DNA of 64,000 nucleotides from Pseudomonas sp. QTF5 (GCF_000512695.2 NZ_AZRW02000010.1:117956-181955), one strand, 5' to 3'; shown: positions 54,442-63,964, numbered from the stretch's first letter. Numbers and translations: made by a program. The notes: generated by a model from the letters alone, not told the origin.

Positions 54442-55788
54442 TCAGGTCGCATCCGCATGACTCACCATGCCCTTGATCACCACCGCCGTGGTCGCCAGCG
54501 CGGCCGGGATCACCAGCGCCGTCAGCACTTGCTCGAAATTCCAGCCCAGGCCCAGCAACGTTGCGCCCATCCACGCACCAAGGATCGCGCCGAAGCGGCC
54601 GATCCCGAGCATCCACGACACACCGGTCGCCCGCCCTTGAGTCGGGTAAAACCGCGCCGCCAGCGACGGCATCGCCGATTGCGCGCCGTTGACACACATC
54701 CCGGCCAGCAGCACCAAGGTCGCCAGCAAGGTGATGTTGCCCAGGCTCTGCCCTACCGCGTAGGCAAACACCCCGGCGAACAAGTAGAAAATGCCGATCA
54801 CCTTGTGCGGATTGAACCTGTCCATCGCCCATCCCACACCCACCGCGCTCAATACCCCGCCGAACTGGAACAGCGCACCGATGAACGCCGCCTGCTCCAT
54901 GCTCGCGCCGCTGTCGCGCATCAGCGTCGGTAACCAACTGGTCAGCAGATAAACGATCACCAGGCCCATGAAGTACGTCAGCCACAGCAACAACGTGCCA
55001 GTGCTGTATGTGCCGGAGAAGATCACCGCAAACACATTGCGCGACTTCACGGTTTTCTGTTCCGGCACACTGAAGCTCGAAGCCTGAGCCACCACCGTCG
55101 GGTCGATCGGCGCCAAGGCCTTGCGCACTTTGTCCGTGCCACGGTTGCGCACCACCAGGTAGCGCGCCGATTCCGGCAACCAGAACAGCAATACGACGGT
55201 AAGGACCAGCGGCAGAATCCCGCCGATCAGTAACAGGCTATGCCAACCGAAGGCCGGAATCAGTTTGGCCGAGATGAACCCGCCCCCGGCCATGCCGAGG
55301 TTGAAGCCGCAGAACATGCTGGTCACCAGCAGGGATTTTTTGCGCTCCGGGGTGTATTCGGACAACAGTGTGGTGGCGTTCGGCATGCCAGCGCCCAGCC
55401 CCAGGCCGGTAAGGAAACGCAGCACCAGCAGCTGATCGACGTTGTTGCTATAGGCCGACGCCAGGCTGAAAGCGCCGAACAACAATACCGCGCCCACCAG
55501 TACGACTTTTCGCCCGAAGCGGTCAGCCAACGGGCCGGAACCCAAAGCGCCGAAGACCATGCCGATCAACGCCGCACTCATCACCGGGCCGAGGCTGGCG
55601 CGATCGATGCCCCAGTCCTGGGACAGTGCCGGCGCAATAAAACCCATGGCCGCAGTGTCGAGGCCATCAAGGAAAACAATCAGGAAACATAGAATCACCA
55701 CCCGCCATTGGTAGCGCGAAATGGGTTGAGCGTTGATGAAGGACTGCACGTCGAGGCAGTTTCCTACAGCAGACTGAGGCTGGTTCAT
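54442..55788 (-). CDS. pcaK: 4-hydroxybenzoate/protocatechuate transporter
   Basis: 448 residues, twelve helices, aromatic acid:H+ symporter family of MFS. Helix 1 has the DGxD motif in FLDGLDTAAMGFI, which is needed for aromatic acid transport in PcaK, and GPLADRFGRKVVL is motif A. The ATG at 55788 is used; an earlier in-frame Met (55806) is less likely. It lies 216 bases before pcaI in the direction of transcription, with its own PcaR-like site upstream. Confidence 0.94.
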   Translation of the reverse strand: MNQPQSAVGNCLDVQSFINAQPISRYQWRVVILCFLIVFLDGLDTAAMGFIAPALSQDWGIDRASLGPVMSAALIGMVFGALGSGPLADRFGRKVVLVGAVLLFGAFSLASAYSNNVDQLLVLRFLTGLGLGAGMPNATTLLSEYTPERKKSLLVTSMFCGFNLGMAGGGFISAKLIPAFGWHSLLLIGGILPLVLTVVLLFWLPESARYLVVRNRGTDKVRKALAPIDPTVVAQASSFSVPEQKTVKSRNVFAVIFSGTYSTGTLLLWLTYFMGLVIVYLLTSWLPTLMRDSGASMEQAAFIGALFQFGGVLSAVGVGWAMDRFNPHKVIGIFYLFAGVFAYAVGQSLGNITLLATLVLLAGMCVNGAQSAMPSLAARFYPTQGRATGVSWMLGIGRFGAILGAWMGATLLGLGWNFEQVLTALVIPAALATTAVVIKGMVSHADAT

Positions 55789-56033
55789 TATTTTTATTCC
55801 ACGCAAAGAACGCAGTCGAACAGGACCGGGGCTGACGCTGTGACAAAAAAAGGAGGTCGGGCTCAGGCGATCGGGTTTTGCCAGCTAAACCGGGGGGAAC
55901 AGCGACAGTCGGGAAACGTGCGCATGCTGATGCCTCTTCTCATTATTATTGGGTCGTCGTCCGGCGACTGACTGAAGACAGTAGTGCCGGATGACGCTGC
56001 CGCGACATTAATGATCCAAGGGAAAGAGCGTCA

Positions 56034-56067
56034 ATTCGATAAACCCGACTCTGTGCGTTTATCGAAC
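56034..56067 (-). promoter_or_regulatory. PcaR-like operator upstream of pcaK
   Basis: ATTCGATAAACCCG (from 56034) and GCGTTTATCGAAC (ending 56067) face each other as an imperfect inverted repeat, about 250 bases before the pcaK ATG and just at the end of pcaR. Confidence 0.6.
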
Positions 56068-56070
56068 AGC

Positions 56071-56913
56071 TTAGGCGAAGAGTTGTGCGCTCAGATCACG
56101 ACTGGCGCTTAACAGACCGGGCAAGAAACGCTGCTCCAGCTCGCTGCGACTGACCCGGCCAGCGTGGGTGCTGACGTTTAACGCCGCCACCACTTGGCCG
56201 GAAGCGTCGTACACCGGAACGGCAATCGAGCGCAGGCCCTGTTCCAGTTCCTGATCGACGATGCACCAGCCTTGTTGCCGTACCTCTTGCAGGCATTCGA
56301 GCAATGCCTCGGGGGTATGCAAGGTGCGACTGGTCTTGGCTTGCAGCTCGGCATGGTCGAGGTATTCGCGCAGCGACGTATCGTCCAGCGCGGCGAGAAG
56401 AATCCTGCCCATGGATGTGCAGTAGGCTGGCAGTCGCCCGCCCACCGAGAGGTCGACGGAAATCAGCCGTTGGGTGGTCGCCGAGCGCGCAATGTACAAA
56501 ATGTCATCGCCTTCCAGGGTGGCCATGTTACAGGCCTCATGCAGTTGTTCGCTCATGCGGTCCAGATACGGCTGGGCAGAAACGGCCAAGGGTGTCGACG
56601 ACAAATAGGCATGGCCCAGGGTCAGTACTTTGGGCAGCAGCGAATAGGTACGCCCGTCAGTGGTGGCATAGCCGAGCTTGATCAGGGTGTGCAGGCAACG
56701 CCGCACAGCGGCGCGGGGAATTTCCGTGCGATGGCTGATCTGCGCAATGGTCAGGTGCCGCTTGCGTTCCTGGAACGCTTGCACCACCGCCAGACCACGG
56801 GCCAGGGAGGTCATGAAATCCGGATCACCGGTCAGGGCCTGGATTCGCTTGGCGGGCGAGGCAACGATCGGTGGTGCCACTGAAGCGAAGGAGTTGCGCA
56901 TTTGATCGTTCAT
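56071..56913 (-). CDS. pcaR: IclR family activator of pca genes
   Basis: 280 residues. N-terminal helix-turn-helix (LTIAQISHRTEIPRAAVRRCL) followed by the IclR effector domain (LHEACNMATLEGDDILYIA; GRLPAYCTSMGRILLAAL; REYLDHAELQAKT). PcaR responds to 3-oxoadipate. The start MNDQMRNSFAS at 56913 gives the length known for the family. It lies upstream of pcaK on the same strand. Confidence 0.94.
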   Translation of the reverse strand: MNDQMRNSFASVAPPIVASPAKRIQALTGDPDFMTSLARGLAVVQAFQERKRHLTIAQISHRTEIPRAAVRRCLHTLIKLGYATTDGRTYSLLPKVLTLGHAYLSSTPLAVSAQPYLDRMSEQLHEACNMATLEGDDILYIARSATTQRLISVDLSVGGRLPAYCTSMGRILLAALDDTSLREYLDHAELQAKTSRTLHTPEALLECLQEVRQQGWCIVDQELEQGLRSIAVPVYDASGQVVAALNVSTHAGRVSRSELEQRFLPGLLSASRDLSAQLFA

Positions 56914-56995
56914 ATCAGGTTGTTTCCCAGACGAATCAGCGACTATTACAAGCGGCTCCCGGTCTGACACACAAGCCACCTGCCACCAAGATTGG

Positions 56996-57025
56996 GCGAT
57001 TATCGAATCATTGGCCGATAATCGC
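56996..57025 (-). promoter_or_regulatory. PcaR-like operator upstream of pcaR
   Basis: GCGATTATCG (56996-57005) and CGATAATCGC (57016-57025) are a perfect 10-base inverted repeat 83-112 bases before the pcaR ATG. On the pcaR strand one arm reads ATTCGATAATCGCCC, 13 of 15 bases like the P. putida PcaR box; autoregulation is likely. Confidence 0.7.
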
Positions 57026-57412
57026 AATCGCCGGTGCTTATGAGTGAAGCACACTGCGTTCGCTCGTCGCACAACACGGTTGTTATTTTCTGTCACTGAC
57101 TTAAAGAAGGACGATGTAATAATCTGTTCAGCTTAATGACGCCAGAAAGTCACCGCTGCAACTGCATCACCCGCAGCGTAGTTACCGGTAAAACTTTGCG
57201 AGTAACAAAACAATCACTCATGAGGAACTACTTTTAACTCTCAAGAGATAGTGTTCTGCGGATCGACCGCTATAATGCATCTCAGTGGCGATCGGTTTTT
57301 TACCTGCCGATTCCGCCAACCGGCAGCGCAATATCCATTGCCGCTGTCCGCAGCAAGCGCCTGACGCTCATTTGATATGTTCCGCCAACGCGCTCGCTGA
57401 AACAGGAGTCTG

Positions 57413-57529
57413 ATGCTACGTCAGCTGTTTTTCTCTGGTGCCGTGGCCGCCTGCAACAAGGACGTATTGATTGCTCCGAGGGAACGATGCCGTATCAGGC
57501 ATTGTCCCTTCAACGAGCAGGGTCAATAA
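57413..57529 (+). CDS. Possible small leader frame
   Basis: ATG with AGGAG 5 bases upstream opens 38 codons (MLRQLFFSGAVAAC at the start). It lies 52 bases before the 57582 gene in the same direction. Composition is not clearly coding and I know no homologue, so it may be chance. Confidence 0.25.
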   Translation: MLRQLFFSGAVAACNKDVLIAPRERCRIRHCPFNEQGQ

Positions 57530-57581
57530 ATGGATGCAGCGCGTTTCACCAGAATTAATCTCAACTCAATCAGGTAGCACT

Positions 57582-57782
57582 GTGACGAAAGACGAACTGC
57601 GCGCGGAACTTGAGCGCCAGGAACAACGTTACAAGGAAGTTTACGGCGGGGAAGTCACCACCTACGCCGCTCAGCCCGAACCCGAACGCAAACCCTGGCG
57701 TAAACGCGCCACTGTTCAGGATCAGGCCTTCACTCAGGAATTGCAGAAGATGGAAAAGGAACTCAAAGCCGAAGAGCCATGA
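57582..57782 (+). CDS. Hypothetical small charged protein
   Basis: 66 residues. It starts with GTG ([20 protein letters not shown]), has a middle part with [11 protein letters not shown] and ends with a helical [20 protein letters not shown] is 5 bases upstream. Coiled-coil ends and no signal peptide. I recall a small unknown gene at the same position between pcaR and pit in P. putida, which supports it being real. Function unknown. Confidence 0.65.
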   Translation: MTKDELRAELERQEQRYKEVYGGEVTTYAAQPEPERKPWRKRATVQDQAFTQELQKMEKELKAEEP

Positions 57783-58160
57783 CCGCCTCGGCCTGAATCC
57801 TTTCAAGAGCCTGCATCTGCATCCGTTAAAAGCGGGTTGTATCGATGATGCTTTTCGCGCCCGCTACAAGCGGGCAGCAGTCCCCTTCATCCGTTGGATG
57901 GGGCAAATGGCTCCTGTCTGACCCTCTTCCCAGATATTTCACACAAACGTTCAAAGCTCTCGTCCCGACGGGAGAAACCCTTGTGGCTGCGGCCTTTGCA
58001 AGTAAATTCAATGACTTGTAAAACCCTGAAAAAACCTGGGGCTTGGGGGATTGCCACCAAATAATTCGTTGAAGAATGTAACCAATGAGCAGCAAGTGCA
58101 TTGATCAGCAGTCTTTTCTGGCATAATCGCGCCCCCTTATGACCGGGTCAGAAAACCTTC
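57783..58160. other. Intergenic region upstream of pit
   Basis: TTGATC (58101-58106) and CATAAT (58122-58127) are 15 bases apart, a poor but possible promoter for pitA. Nothing else recognised. Confidence 0.4.
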
Positions 58161-59636
58161 ATGATCGATTTATTCAGCGGACTGGATGCTTGGGTGCTTG
58201 TGAGCCTCTTGCTCGCCCTGGCCTTTGTCCTCGCCTTCGAGTTCATCAACGGCTTTCATGACACCGCAAACGCGGTGGCCACTGTTATCTACACCAAAGC
58301 CATGCCGCCTCATCTGGCGGTGTTCTTTTCCGGTGTGTTCAACTTTCTCGGCGTGCTGCTGGGCGGTGTGGGCGTGGCGTATGCCATCGTCCATTTGCTG
58401 CCGGTAGAACTGCTGATCAATGTGAACACCGGTCACGGACTGGCCATGGTGTTCTCGTTGCTCGCCGCCGCCATCACCTGGAACCTGGGCACCTGGTACT
58501 TCGGTATCCCGGCCTCCAGCTCCCACACGCTGATCGGTTCGATCCTCGGTGTCGGCCTGGCCAACGCCCTGATCAACGACATTCCGTTGGCCGATGGCGT
58601 GAACTGGCAGAAGGCGATCGATATCGGTGCGTCCCTGGTATTCTCGCCGATGGCCGGGTTCCTGATCGCAGCCCTGGTGCTGATCGGCCTCAAATGGTGG
58701 CGTCCGCTGTCCAAGATGCACAAGACACCGGAACAGCGCCGTAAGATCGACGACAAGAAACACCCGCCATTCTGGAACCGTCTGGTACTGGTGATTTCGG
58801 CGATGGCGGTCAGCTTCGTGCACGGCTCGAACGATGGCCAGAAAGGTATCGGTCTGATCATGCTGGTGCTGATCGGTATTGTGCCGGCGCAGTTCGTCCT
58901 CGACCTGAACAGCACCACCTACCAGATCGAACGGACTCGCGATGCGACCCTGCACCTGAGCCAGTTCTACGAGCGCAACCGCGAATCCCTGGGTGAGTTC
59001 CTGGCACTGGGCAAAAGCGTGAAAGGCGATCTGCCGGAGAAATTCCGTTGCAACCCGCAACAGACCGAACCGACCATTGCAGCGCTGCTTGGCACCCTTA
59101 AAGGCGTAGCCGACTACCATTCGCTGCCGTCGGAAAGCCGCATCGAAGTGCGTCGCTACCTGCTCTGCCTGGACGACACTGCAAAGAAAGTCGCCAAGCT
59201 GCCAGGCCTCGCCGCCCGTGAAAAAGCTGACCTGGACAAGCTGCGCAAGGACCTGACCACCACCACTGAATACGCCCCGTTCTGGGTGATTCTGGCGGTC
59301 GCACTGGCATTGGGCCTGGGCACCATGGTCGGCTGGAAACGCGTGGTTCTGACCATCGGCGAGAAAATCGGCAAGCAAGGCATGACTTATGCCCAAGGCA
59401 TGTCCGCGCAGATCACCACCGCGTGCATGATCGGCATGGCCAACATCTTCAGCCTGCCGGTTTCCACCACCCACGTCCTGTCCTCAGGCGTGGCCGGTAC
59501 CATGGTCGCGAACAAGAGCGGCCTGCAAGGCGGCACCGTCAGAACCATCCTGCTGGCCTGGGTCCTGACCCTGCCAGCCACCGTGACCCTGTCGGCTGGC
59601 CTGTTCTGGCTGGCGTCGAAGGCACTGGGTAGCTGA
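58161..59636 (+). CDS. pitA: Low-affinity inorganic phosphate transporter
   Basis: 491 residues with about ten helices. Both Pit signatures are present: FINGFHDTANAVATVI near residue 30 and FVHGSNDGQKGIGLI near 220. A central hydrophilic loop of about 120 residues has KTPEQRRKIDDKK. Phosphate is taken up with a proton as metal-phosphate. An intrinsic terminator follows. It is a single gene. Confidence 0.95.
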   Translation: MIDLFSGLDAWVLVSLLLALAFVLAFEFINGFHDTANAVATVIYTKAMPPHLAVFFSGVFNFLGVLLGGVGVAYAIVHLLPVELLINVNTGHGLAMVFSLLAAAITWNLGTWYFGIPASSSHTLIGSILGVGLANALINDIPLADGVNWQKAIDIGASLVFSPMAGFLIAALVLIGLKWWRPLSKMHKTPEQRRKIDDKKHPPFWNRLVLVISAMAVSFVHGSNDGQKGIGLIMLVLIGIVPAQFVLDLNSTTYQIERTRDATLHLSQFYERNRESLGEFLALGKSVKGDLPEKFRCNPQQTEPTIAALLGTLKGVADYHSLPSESRIEVRRYLLCLDDTAKKVAKLPGLAAREKADLDKLRKDLTTTTEYAPFWVILAVALALGLGTMVGWKRVVLTIGEKIGKQGMTYAQGMSAQITTACMIGMANIFSLPVSTTHVLSSGVAGTMVANKSGLQGGTVRTILLAWVLTLPATVTLSAGLFWLASKALGS

Positions 59637-59649
59637 TACACCGCTACTG

Positions 59650-59684
59650 AAAAAGGCGCGTTCCGTAAGGTTCGCGCCTTTTTT
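59650..59684 (+). terminator. Intrinsic terminator after pitA
   Basis: AAAAAGGCGCG and CGCGCCTTTTTT form the stem with a 12-base loop, 13 bases after the stop. Confidence 0.9.
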
Positions 59685-59718
59685 ATTGCTGCAATCTTCG
59701 CTACACCACCGATCAACT

Positions 59719-59806
59719 GCGGGAGCGGGCTTGCTCGCGAAGAGGCCATAACATTCAACATCTATATTGGCTGCCAAGCCGCCTTCGCGAGCAAGCCCGC
59801 TCCCAC
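59719..59806. repeat. REP pair between pitA and the ccoM-like gene
   Basis: GCGGGAGCGGGCTTGCTCGC (one base different) and the inverted unit ending CTCCCAC. Confidence 0.93.
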
Positions 59807-59840
59807 AGTAGTTCTATGTACACCCGACAGATTTTCGCAG

Positions 59841-59871
59841 GCAAAAAAAAGGGCGACCGAAGTCGCCCAAA
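59841..59871 (-). terminator. Intrinsic terminator of ccoM-like gene
   Basis: GGGCGAC and GTCGCCC form a stem with loop CGAA; on the minus strand it is followed by eight T residues. It lies 33 bases after the ccoM-like stop codon. Confidence 0.85.
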
Positions 59872-59903
59872 ATGCCTTGCGTGCTCATTACATCCAGAAG
59901 GGT

Positions 59904-60020
59904 CTACGGCTTTCTACGCTTGTGCGAATCCTTCCAGATAAAAAATCCAAACCCTGCAAAAAACAGAACCATGAGGCCGACTGTCAGCACTCCGGCGATC
60001 ACCACGTTGTCGAAAAACAT
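59904..60020 (-). CDS. ccoM: Single-helix membrane protein, CcoM-like
   Basis: 38 residues: a short MFFDNVVIAGV start, one membrane helix (TVGLMVLFFAGFGFFIW) and a positive end KDSHKRRKP. AGGAGG lies 6 bases before the ATG and an intrinsic terminator follows, so it is a complete transcription unit. The sequence resembles CcoM, the small extra subunit of the cbb3 oxidase described in Pseudomonas stutzeri, which is also coded away from the ccoNOQP operon. The name rests on memory of a short protein, so it is tentative; the gene itself is well supported. Confidence 0.7.
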   Translation of the reverse strand: MFFDNVVIAGVLTVGLMVLFFAGFGFFIWKDSHKRRKP

Positions 60021-60164
60021 GATTGGCCTCCTGCACTTGCCCTGTTGCGATGGGGCTAAGTTAACCAATCGGGCAGGAGAGAAAATTGACCGGGATCAAT
60101 GCCGCCCGAAACAGGCGTAAAAGGAAGGGAAATAACTGACCTGCATCAACCGATGCAGGGTGTT

Positions 60165-60326
60165 TCAACGCTTTTTCGGTTTGTTCTTCGGCTTTTTCTT
60201 CGCTTTGCCCAACGGCATCGCCTGCTCGAACGCCTGGCGCACTTCGTTCAGGCGCTTTTCATTAAGGTCATGAACCCGCTTGGCGCGTTCGGAGTTGAGG
60301 TCGATCAGCTTGTCATCTTGGCTCAT
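60165..60326 (-). CDS. Hypothetical small basic protein
   Basis: 53 residues: MSQDDKLIDLNSERAKRVHD, a helix with LNEKRLNEVRQAFEQAM, and a strongly basic tail KAKKKPKNKPKKR that may bind nucleic acid. The ATG at 60326 is preferred to a TTG at 60359. No clear ribosome binding site. Function unknown. Confidence 0.65.
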   Translation of the reverse strand: MSQDDKLIDLNSERAKRVHDLNEKRLNEVRQAFEQAMPLGKAKKKPKNKPKKR

Positions 60327-60431
60327 GGCGTTCAGTGCATCGCTTGGAAATGAATTCAACTGCCGGTTAAAGGCGACAGGATTACGCCAATAATGCGGTC
60401 TGGCGCGGACGCTGACCAGTGATCCTACATT

Positions 60432-60773
60432 TCAGATCTCGATATCGACCCATAACCCCTGACGTGGCTGATCCTCCATCAACGGCACCACCGGCACGGT
60501 GTTGTCGGCATTAAGCTCATTGCCGGGGATTGCCAGGTGTTCTTCAGGATCTTCATCGGCCTCACGGCGCCGCCGCTCCTGCTCTTGTTTGCGACGTTGT
60601 TCCTCGCGCAGTTGCAGGCCCGCCTCTTCCGGATCACGCTTTTGCAGGTCGATGGTGCTTTCGTTGGAGCTTTCCTGCACCGGCACCACGGGCGGAATAT
60701 CCGGGCGCTGGCGGATCGGATCCTGCTGTGAAGTGATCGGGACGGCGCTCAAGGGGAGCATCGGTGGCAGCAT
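60432..60773 (-). CDS. Hypothetical Pro/Glu/Arg-rich protein
   Basis: 113 residues. Pro-rich N terminus (MLPPMLPLSAVPI), then a charged helix with EEQRRKQEQERRRREADEDP and an acidic end. No membrane helix. AGGAG lies 10 bases before the ATG. I know such a frame as a conserved hypothetical in Pseudomonas but no role. It is divergent from rapA. Confidence 0.7.
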   Translation of the reverse strand: MLPPMLPLSAVPITSQQDPIRQRPDIPPVVPVQESSNESTIDLQKRDPEEAGLQLREEQRRKQEQERRRREADEDPEEHLAIPGNELNADNTVPVVPLMEDQPRQGLWVDIEI

Positions 60774-60858
60774 ATTATTTGTCTCCTGTCAGCAGGCTGT
60801 CGGCTGCGGGGATGGCGACTTGAGCCATCGGTCGCAAACTTGTGAACTGCCTGGCACC

Positions 60859-60893
60859 GTAGGAGCTGGCGCAGCCTGCGATCTTTTGATCTT
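60859..60893. repeat. Third-family repeat (TAGGAGCTGGCGCAGCCTGCG)
   Basis: TAGGAGCTGGCGCAGCCTGC followed by GATCTTTTGATCTT. I recall a similar TAGGAGCTGC...GGCTGCGATC repeat from many Pseudomonas genomes. Only one copy is in this window. Confidence 0.55.
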
Positions 60894-61002
60894 CATCTCC
60901 CGAAAAGTTCGCATCCGCCCTCAGCGCACGCATGTAATCCTTTGGTCCTGCAGGCTCATTCCGTTAAGATAGCCCGCTTTTTCAAGGTGGGAGTCAGGCA
61001 GC

Positions 61003-63849
61003 ATGGCGCAGCAGTATCAACCGGGGCAACGCTGGATCAGTGACAGTGAAGCCGAGCTGGGTTTAGGCACCGTTCTGGCACAGGACGGCCGCTTGTTGAC
61101 CGTGCTCTACCCGGCCACTGGCGAGACCCGCCAGTACGCGCTACGGAATGCGCCCCTCACCCGCGTGCGGTTTTCGCCGGGTGACAGCATCACTCACTTC
61201 GAAGGCTGGAAGCTGACCGTCCAGGAAGTCGACGACGTCGATGGCCTGCTGGTCTACCACGGCCTCAACGCGCAGAACGAAGTGGTCACCCTGCCGGAAA
61301 CCCAACTGTCGAACTTCATTCAGTTCCGTCTGGCCAGCGACCGTTTGTTCGCCGGACAGATCGACCCGCTCGCCTGGTTCTCCCTGCGTTACAACACCCT
61401 GGAACACACCAGCCGCCAGTTGCAGTCCTCCCTTTGGGGCCTGGGCGGCGTGCGGGCGCAACCGATCGCGCACCAATTGCACATCGCCCGTGAAGTCGCC
61501 GACCGCATCGCGCCACGCGTTCTGCTGGCAGACGAAGTGGGCCTGGGCAAGACCATCGAAGCCGGTCTGGTGATCCATCGCCAACTGCTCTCGGGCCGCG
61601 CCAACCGCGTGTTGATCCTGGTGCCGGAAAACCTCCAGCACCAATGGTTGGTGGAGATGCGTCGCCGCTTCAACCTGCAAGTCGCGCTGTTCGACGAAGA
61701 ACGCTTTATCGAAAGCGATGCCGCCAACCCGTTCGAAGACACCCAGCTTGCATTGGTTGCGCTCGAATGGCTGGTAGACGACGAAAAAGCCCAGGACGCG
61801 TTGTTCGCGGCCGGCTGGGATTTGCTGGTGGTCGACGAAGCGCACCACCTGGTGTGGCATGAAGACCAAGTCAGCGCGCAGTACTCCTTGGTGGAACAAC
61901 TGGCCGAAGTCATTCCCGGCGTATTGCTGCTGACCGCGACCCCGGAACAACTGGGTCAGGACAGCCACTTCGCCCGCCTGCGCCTGCTCGACCCGAACCG
62001 TTTCCATGACCTGCATGCCTTCCGCGCCGAGAGCGAAAACTATCGCCCGGTGGCCGAAGCCGTTCAGGAGCTGCTGGATCAGGGGCGCCTGTCGCCTGAA
62101 GCGCACAAGACCATCCACGGTTTCCTCGGCAACGAAGGCGAAGCGCTGCTGAGCGCCGTCAACGATGGCGATACCGAAGCCAGCGCCCGTCTGGTCCGCG
62201 AATTGCTGGACCGCCACGGCACCGGCCGCGTGCTGTTCCGTAATACCCGCGCCGCCGTGCAGGGTTTCCCGGAACGCAAACTGCACCCGTACCCGCTGCC
62301 ATGCCCGGCCGAATACCTCGAACTGCCGTTGGGCGATCACGCCGAGCTGTACCCGGAAGTCAGCTTCCAGTCCCAGCCGGACGCCAACGAAGAAGAGCGC
62401 TGGTGGAAATTCGACCCGCGTGTCGAGTGGCTGATCGACACTCTGAAAATGCTCAAGCGCACCAAAGTGCTGGTGATCTGCGCCCACGCCGAAACCGCCA
62501 TGGACCTGGAAGACGCCCTGCGCGTGCGCTCCGGCATTCCGGCCACGGTCTTCCACGAAGGCATGAACATCCTCGAGCGCGACCGCGCCGCTGCCTATTT
62601 CGCCGACGAAGAATTCGGCGCTCAGGTGCTTATCTGCTCGGAAATCGGCAGTGAAGGTCGCAACTTCCAGTTCTCGCACCATCTGGTGCTGTTCGATCTG
62701 CCGTCGCACCCGGACCTGCTGGAGCAGCGTATCGGTCGTCTCGACCGGATCGGTCAGAAGCACATCATCGAACTGCACGTGCCGTATCTGGAAACCAGCC
62801 CGCAAGAACGGCTGTTCCAGTGGTACCACGAAGCGCTGAACGCGTTCCTCAACACCTGCCCGACCGGCAACGCCTTGCAGCATCAGTTCGGCCCGCGCCT
62901 GCTGCCGCTGCTGGAAACCGCCGACGATGGCGAGTGGCAAGCGCTGATCGACGAAGCCCGCGCCGAACGTGAGCGTCTGGAAGCCGAACTGCACACCGGT
63001 CGCGACCGCTTGCTGGAACTCAATTCCGGCGGCGCTGGCGAAGGTGATGCACTGGTCGAGGACATCCTCGAACAAGACGATCAGTTCGCCCTGCCGATCT
63101 ACATGGAAACCCTGTTCGACGCCTTCGGCATCGACAGTGAAGACCATTCGGAAAACGCGCTGATCCTCAAGCCAAGCGAAAAAATGCTCGACGCCAGCTT
63201 CCCGCTGGGCGACGACGAAGGCGTGACCATCACCTACGACCGCAACCAGGCGCTGTCTCGCGAAGACATGCAGTTCATCACCTGGGAACACCCGATGGTT
63301 CAAGGCGGCATGGACCTGGTCCTGTCCGGCTCGATGGGCAACACCGCCGTGGCGCTGATCAAGAACAAGGCGCTGAAACCGGGCACCGTGTTGCTGGAAC
63401 TGCTCTACGTCAGCGAAGTGGTTGCCCCGCGCTCGCTGCAGTTGGGCCGCTACCTGCCGCCGGCCGCCCTGCGCTGCCTGCTCGATGCCAACGGCAACGA
63501 CCTGTCGACCCGAGTGTCGTTCGAAACCCTGAACGATCAACTGGAAAGCGTGCCCCGCGCCAGCGCCAACAAGTTCATCCAGGCCCAGCGCGACCAGCTG
63601 ACGCCACGGATCAACGCCGGCGAAGAGAAAATCACCCCGCGTCACGCCGAGCGCGTGGCCGAGGCGCAACGTCGCCTGGCGGCGGATACCGACGAAGAAC
63701 TGGCACGCCTGACCGCGTTGCAAGCGGTCAACCCGACCGTGCGCGACAGCGAACTGGTTGCCCTGCGCAAGCAACGTGAGCAAGGCCTGGCCATGCTCGA
63801 CAAAGCGGCGCTGCGACTGGAAGCGATTCGGGTGTTGGTGGCGGGTTAA
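61003..63849 (+). CDS. rapA: RNA polymerase-associated helicase-like protein RapA
   Basis: 948 residues (E. coli RapA has 968). SWI2/SNF2 ATPase: Walker A DEVGLGKT at 177-184, DEAH at 278-281, then [12 protein letters not shown] and the C-terminal helicase lobe with [20 protein letters not shown] and [11 protein letters not shown]. The N-terminal Tudor-like domains bind RNA polymerase. It recycles stalled polymerase. Followed by a strong terminator. Single gene. Confidence 0.96.
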   Translation: MAQQYQPGQRWISDSEAELGLGTVLAQDGRLLTVLYPATGETRQYALRNAPLTRVRFSPGDSITHFEGWKLTVQEVDDVDGLLVYHGLNAQNEVVTLPETQLSNFIQFRLASDRLFAGQIDPLAWFSLRYNTLEHTSRQLQSSLWGLGGVRAQPIAHQLHIAREVADRIAPRVLLADEVGLGKTIEAGLVIHRQLLSGRANRVLILVPENLQHQWLVEMRRRFNLQVALFDEERFIESDAANPFEDTQLALVALEWLVDDEKAQDALFAAGWDLLVVDEAHHLVWHEDQVSAQYSLVEQLAEVIPGVLLLTATPEQLGQDSHFARLRLLDPNRFHDLHAFRAESENYRPVAEAVQELLDQGRLSPEAHKTIHGFLGNEGEALLSAVNDGDTEASARLVRELLDRHGTGRVLFRNTRAAVQGFPERKLHPYPLPCPAEYLELPLGDHAELYPEVSFQSQPDANEEERWWKFDPRVEWLIDTLKMLKRTKVLVICAHAETAMDLEDALRVRSGIPATVFHEGMNILERDRAAAYFADEEFGAQVLICSEIGSEGRNFQFSHHLVLFDLPSHPDLLEQRIGRLDRIGQKHIIELHVPYLETSPQERLFQWYHEALNAFLNTCPTGNALQHQFGPRLLPLLETADDGEWQALIDEARAERERLEAELHTGRDRLLELNSGGAGEGDALVEDILEQDDQFALPIYMETLFDAFGIDSEDHSENALILKPSEKMLDASFPLGDDEGVTITYDRNQALSREDMQFITWEHPMVQGGMDLVLSGSMGNTAVALIKNKALKPGTVLLELLYVSEVVAPRSLQLGRYLPPAALRCLLDANGNDLSTRVSFETLNDQLESVPRASANKFIQAQRDQLTPRINAGEEKITPRHAERVAEAQRRLAADTDEELARLTALQAVNPTVRDSELVALRKQREQGLAMLDKAALRLEAIRVLVAG

Positions 63850-63873
63850 CAACCCTCCTCCACCGCTATAAAA

Positions 63874-63905
63874 GAAGGCCCGCAGCGATGCGGGCCTTTT
63901 TTTTG
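63874..63905 (+). terminator. Intrinsic terminator after rapA
   Basis: AAGGCCCGC and GCGGGCCTT form the stem, followed by a run of T residues. Confidence 0.92.
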
Positions 63906-63939
63906 TCTGCTTGATTGTTGTGGTGTTGCTGATGGCCTC

Positions 63940-63964
63940 TTCGCGAGCAAGCCCGCTCCCACAT
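63940..63964. repeat. Single REP unit at window end
   Basis: TTCGCGAGCAAGCCCGCTCC then CACAT; no partner is visible before the window ends. Confidence 0.85.

Larger units (their letters stand above)
56914..57581. other. Long intergenic region upstream of pcaR and the small 57582 gene
   Basis: Besides the PcaR-like site it has a perfect TATAAT (57271-57276) that could serve a rightward promoter, a CTGCCG/CGGCAG hairpin near 57306-57330 and a 38-codon candidate frame (57413-57529). No other gene is seen. Confidence 0.5.

Noticed and set aside
57826..58101. A 91-codon leftward frame upstream of pitA
   Set aside because: No ribosome binding site, no recognised family and irregular composition.
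61141..63852. A 903-codon open frame on the strand opposite rapA
   Set aside because: It is antisense to a full-length, motif-complete rapA and has no ribosome binding site or family features. High GC at third positions makes such frames common.
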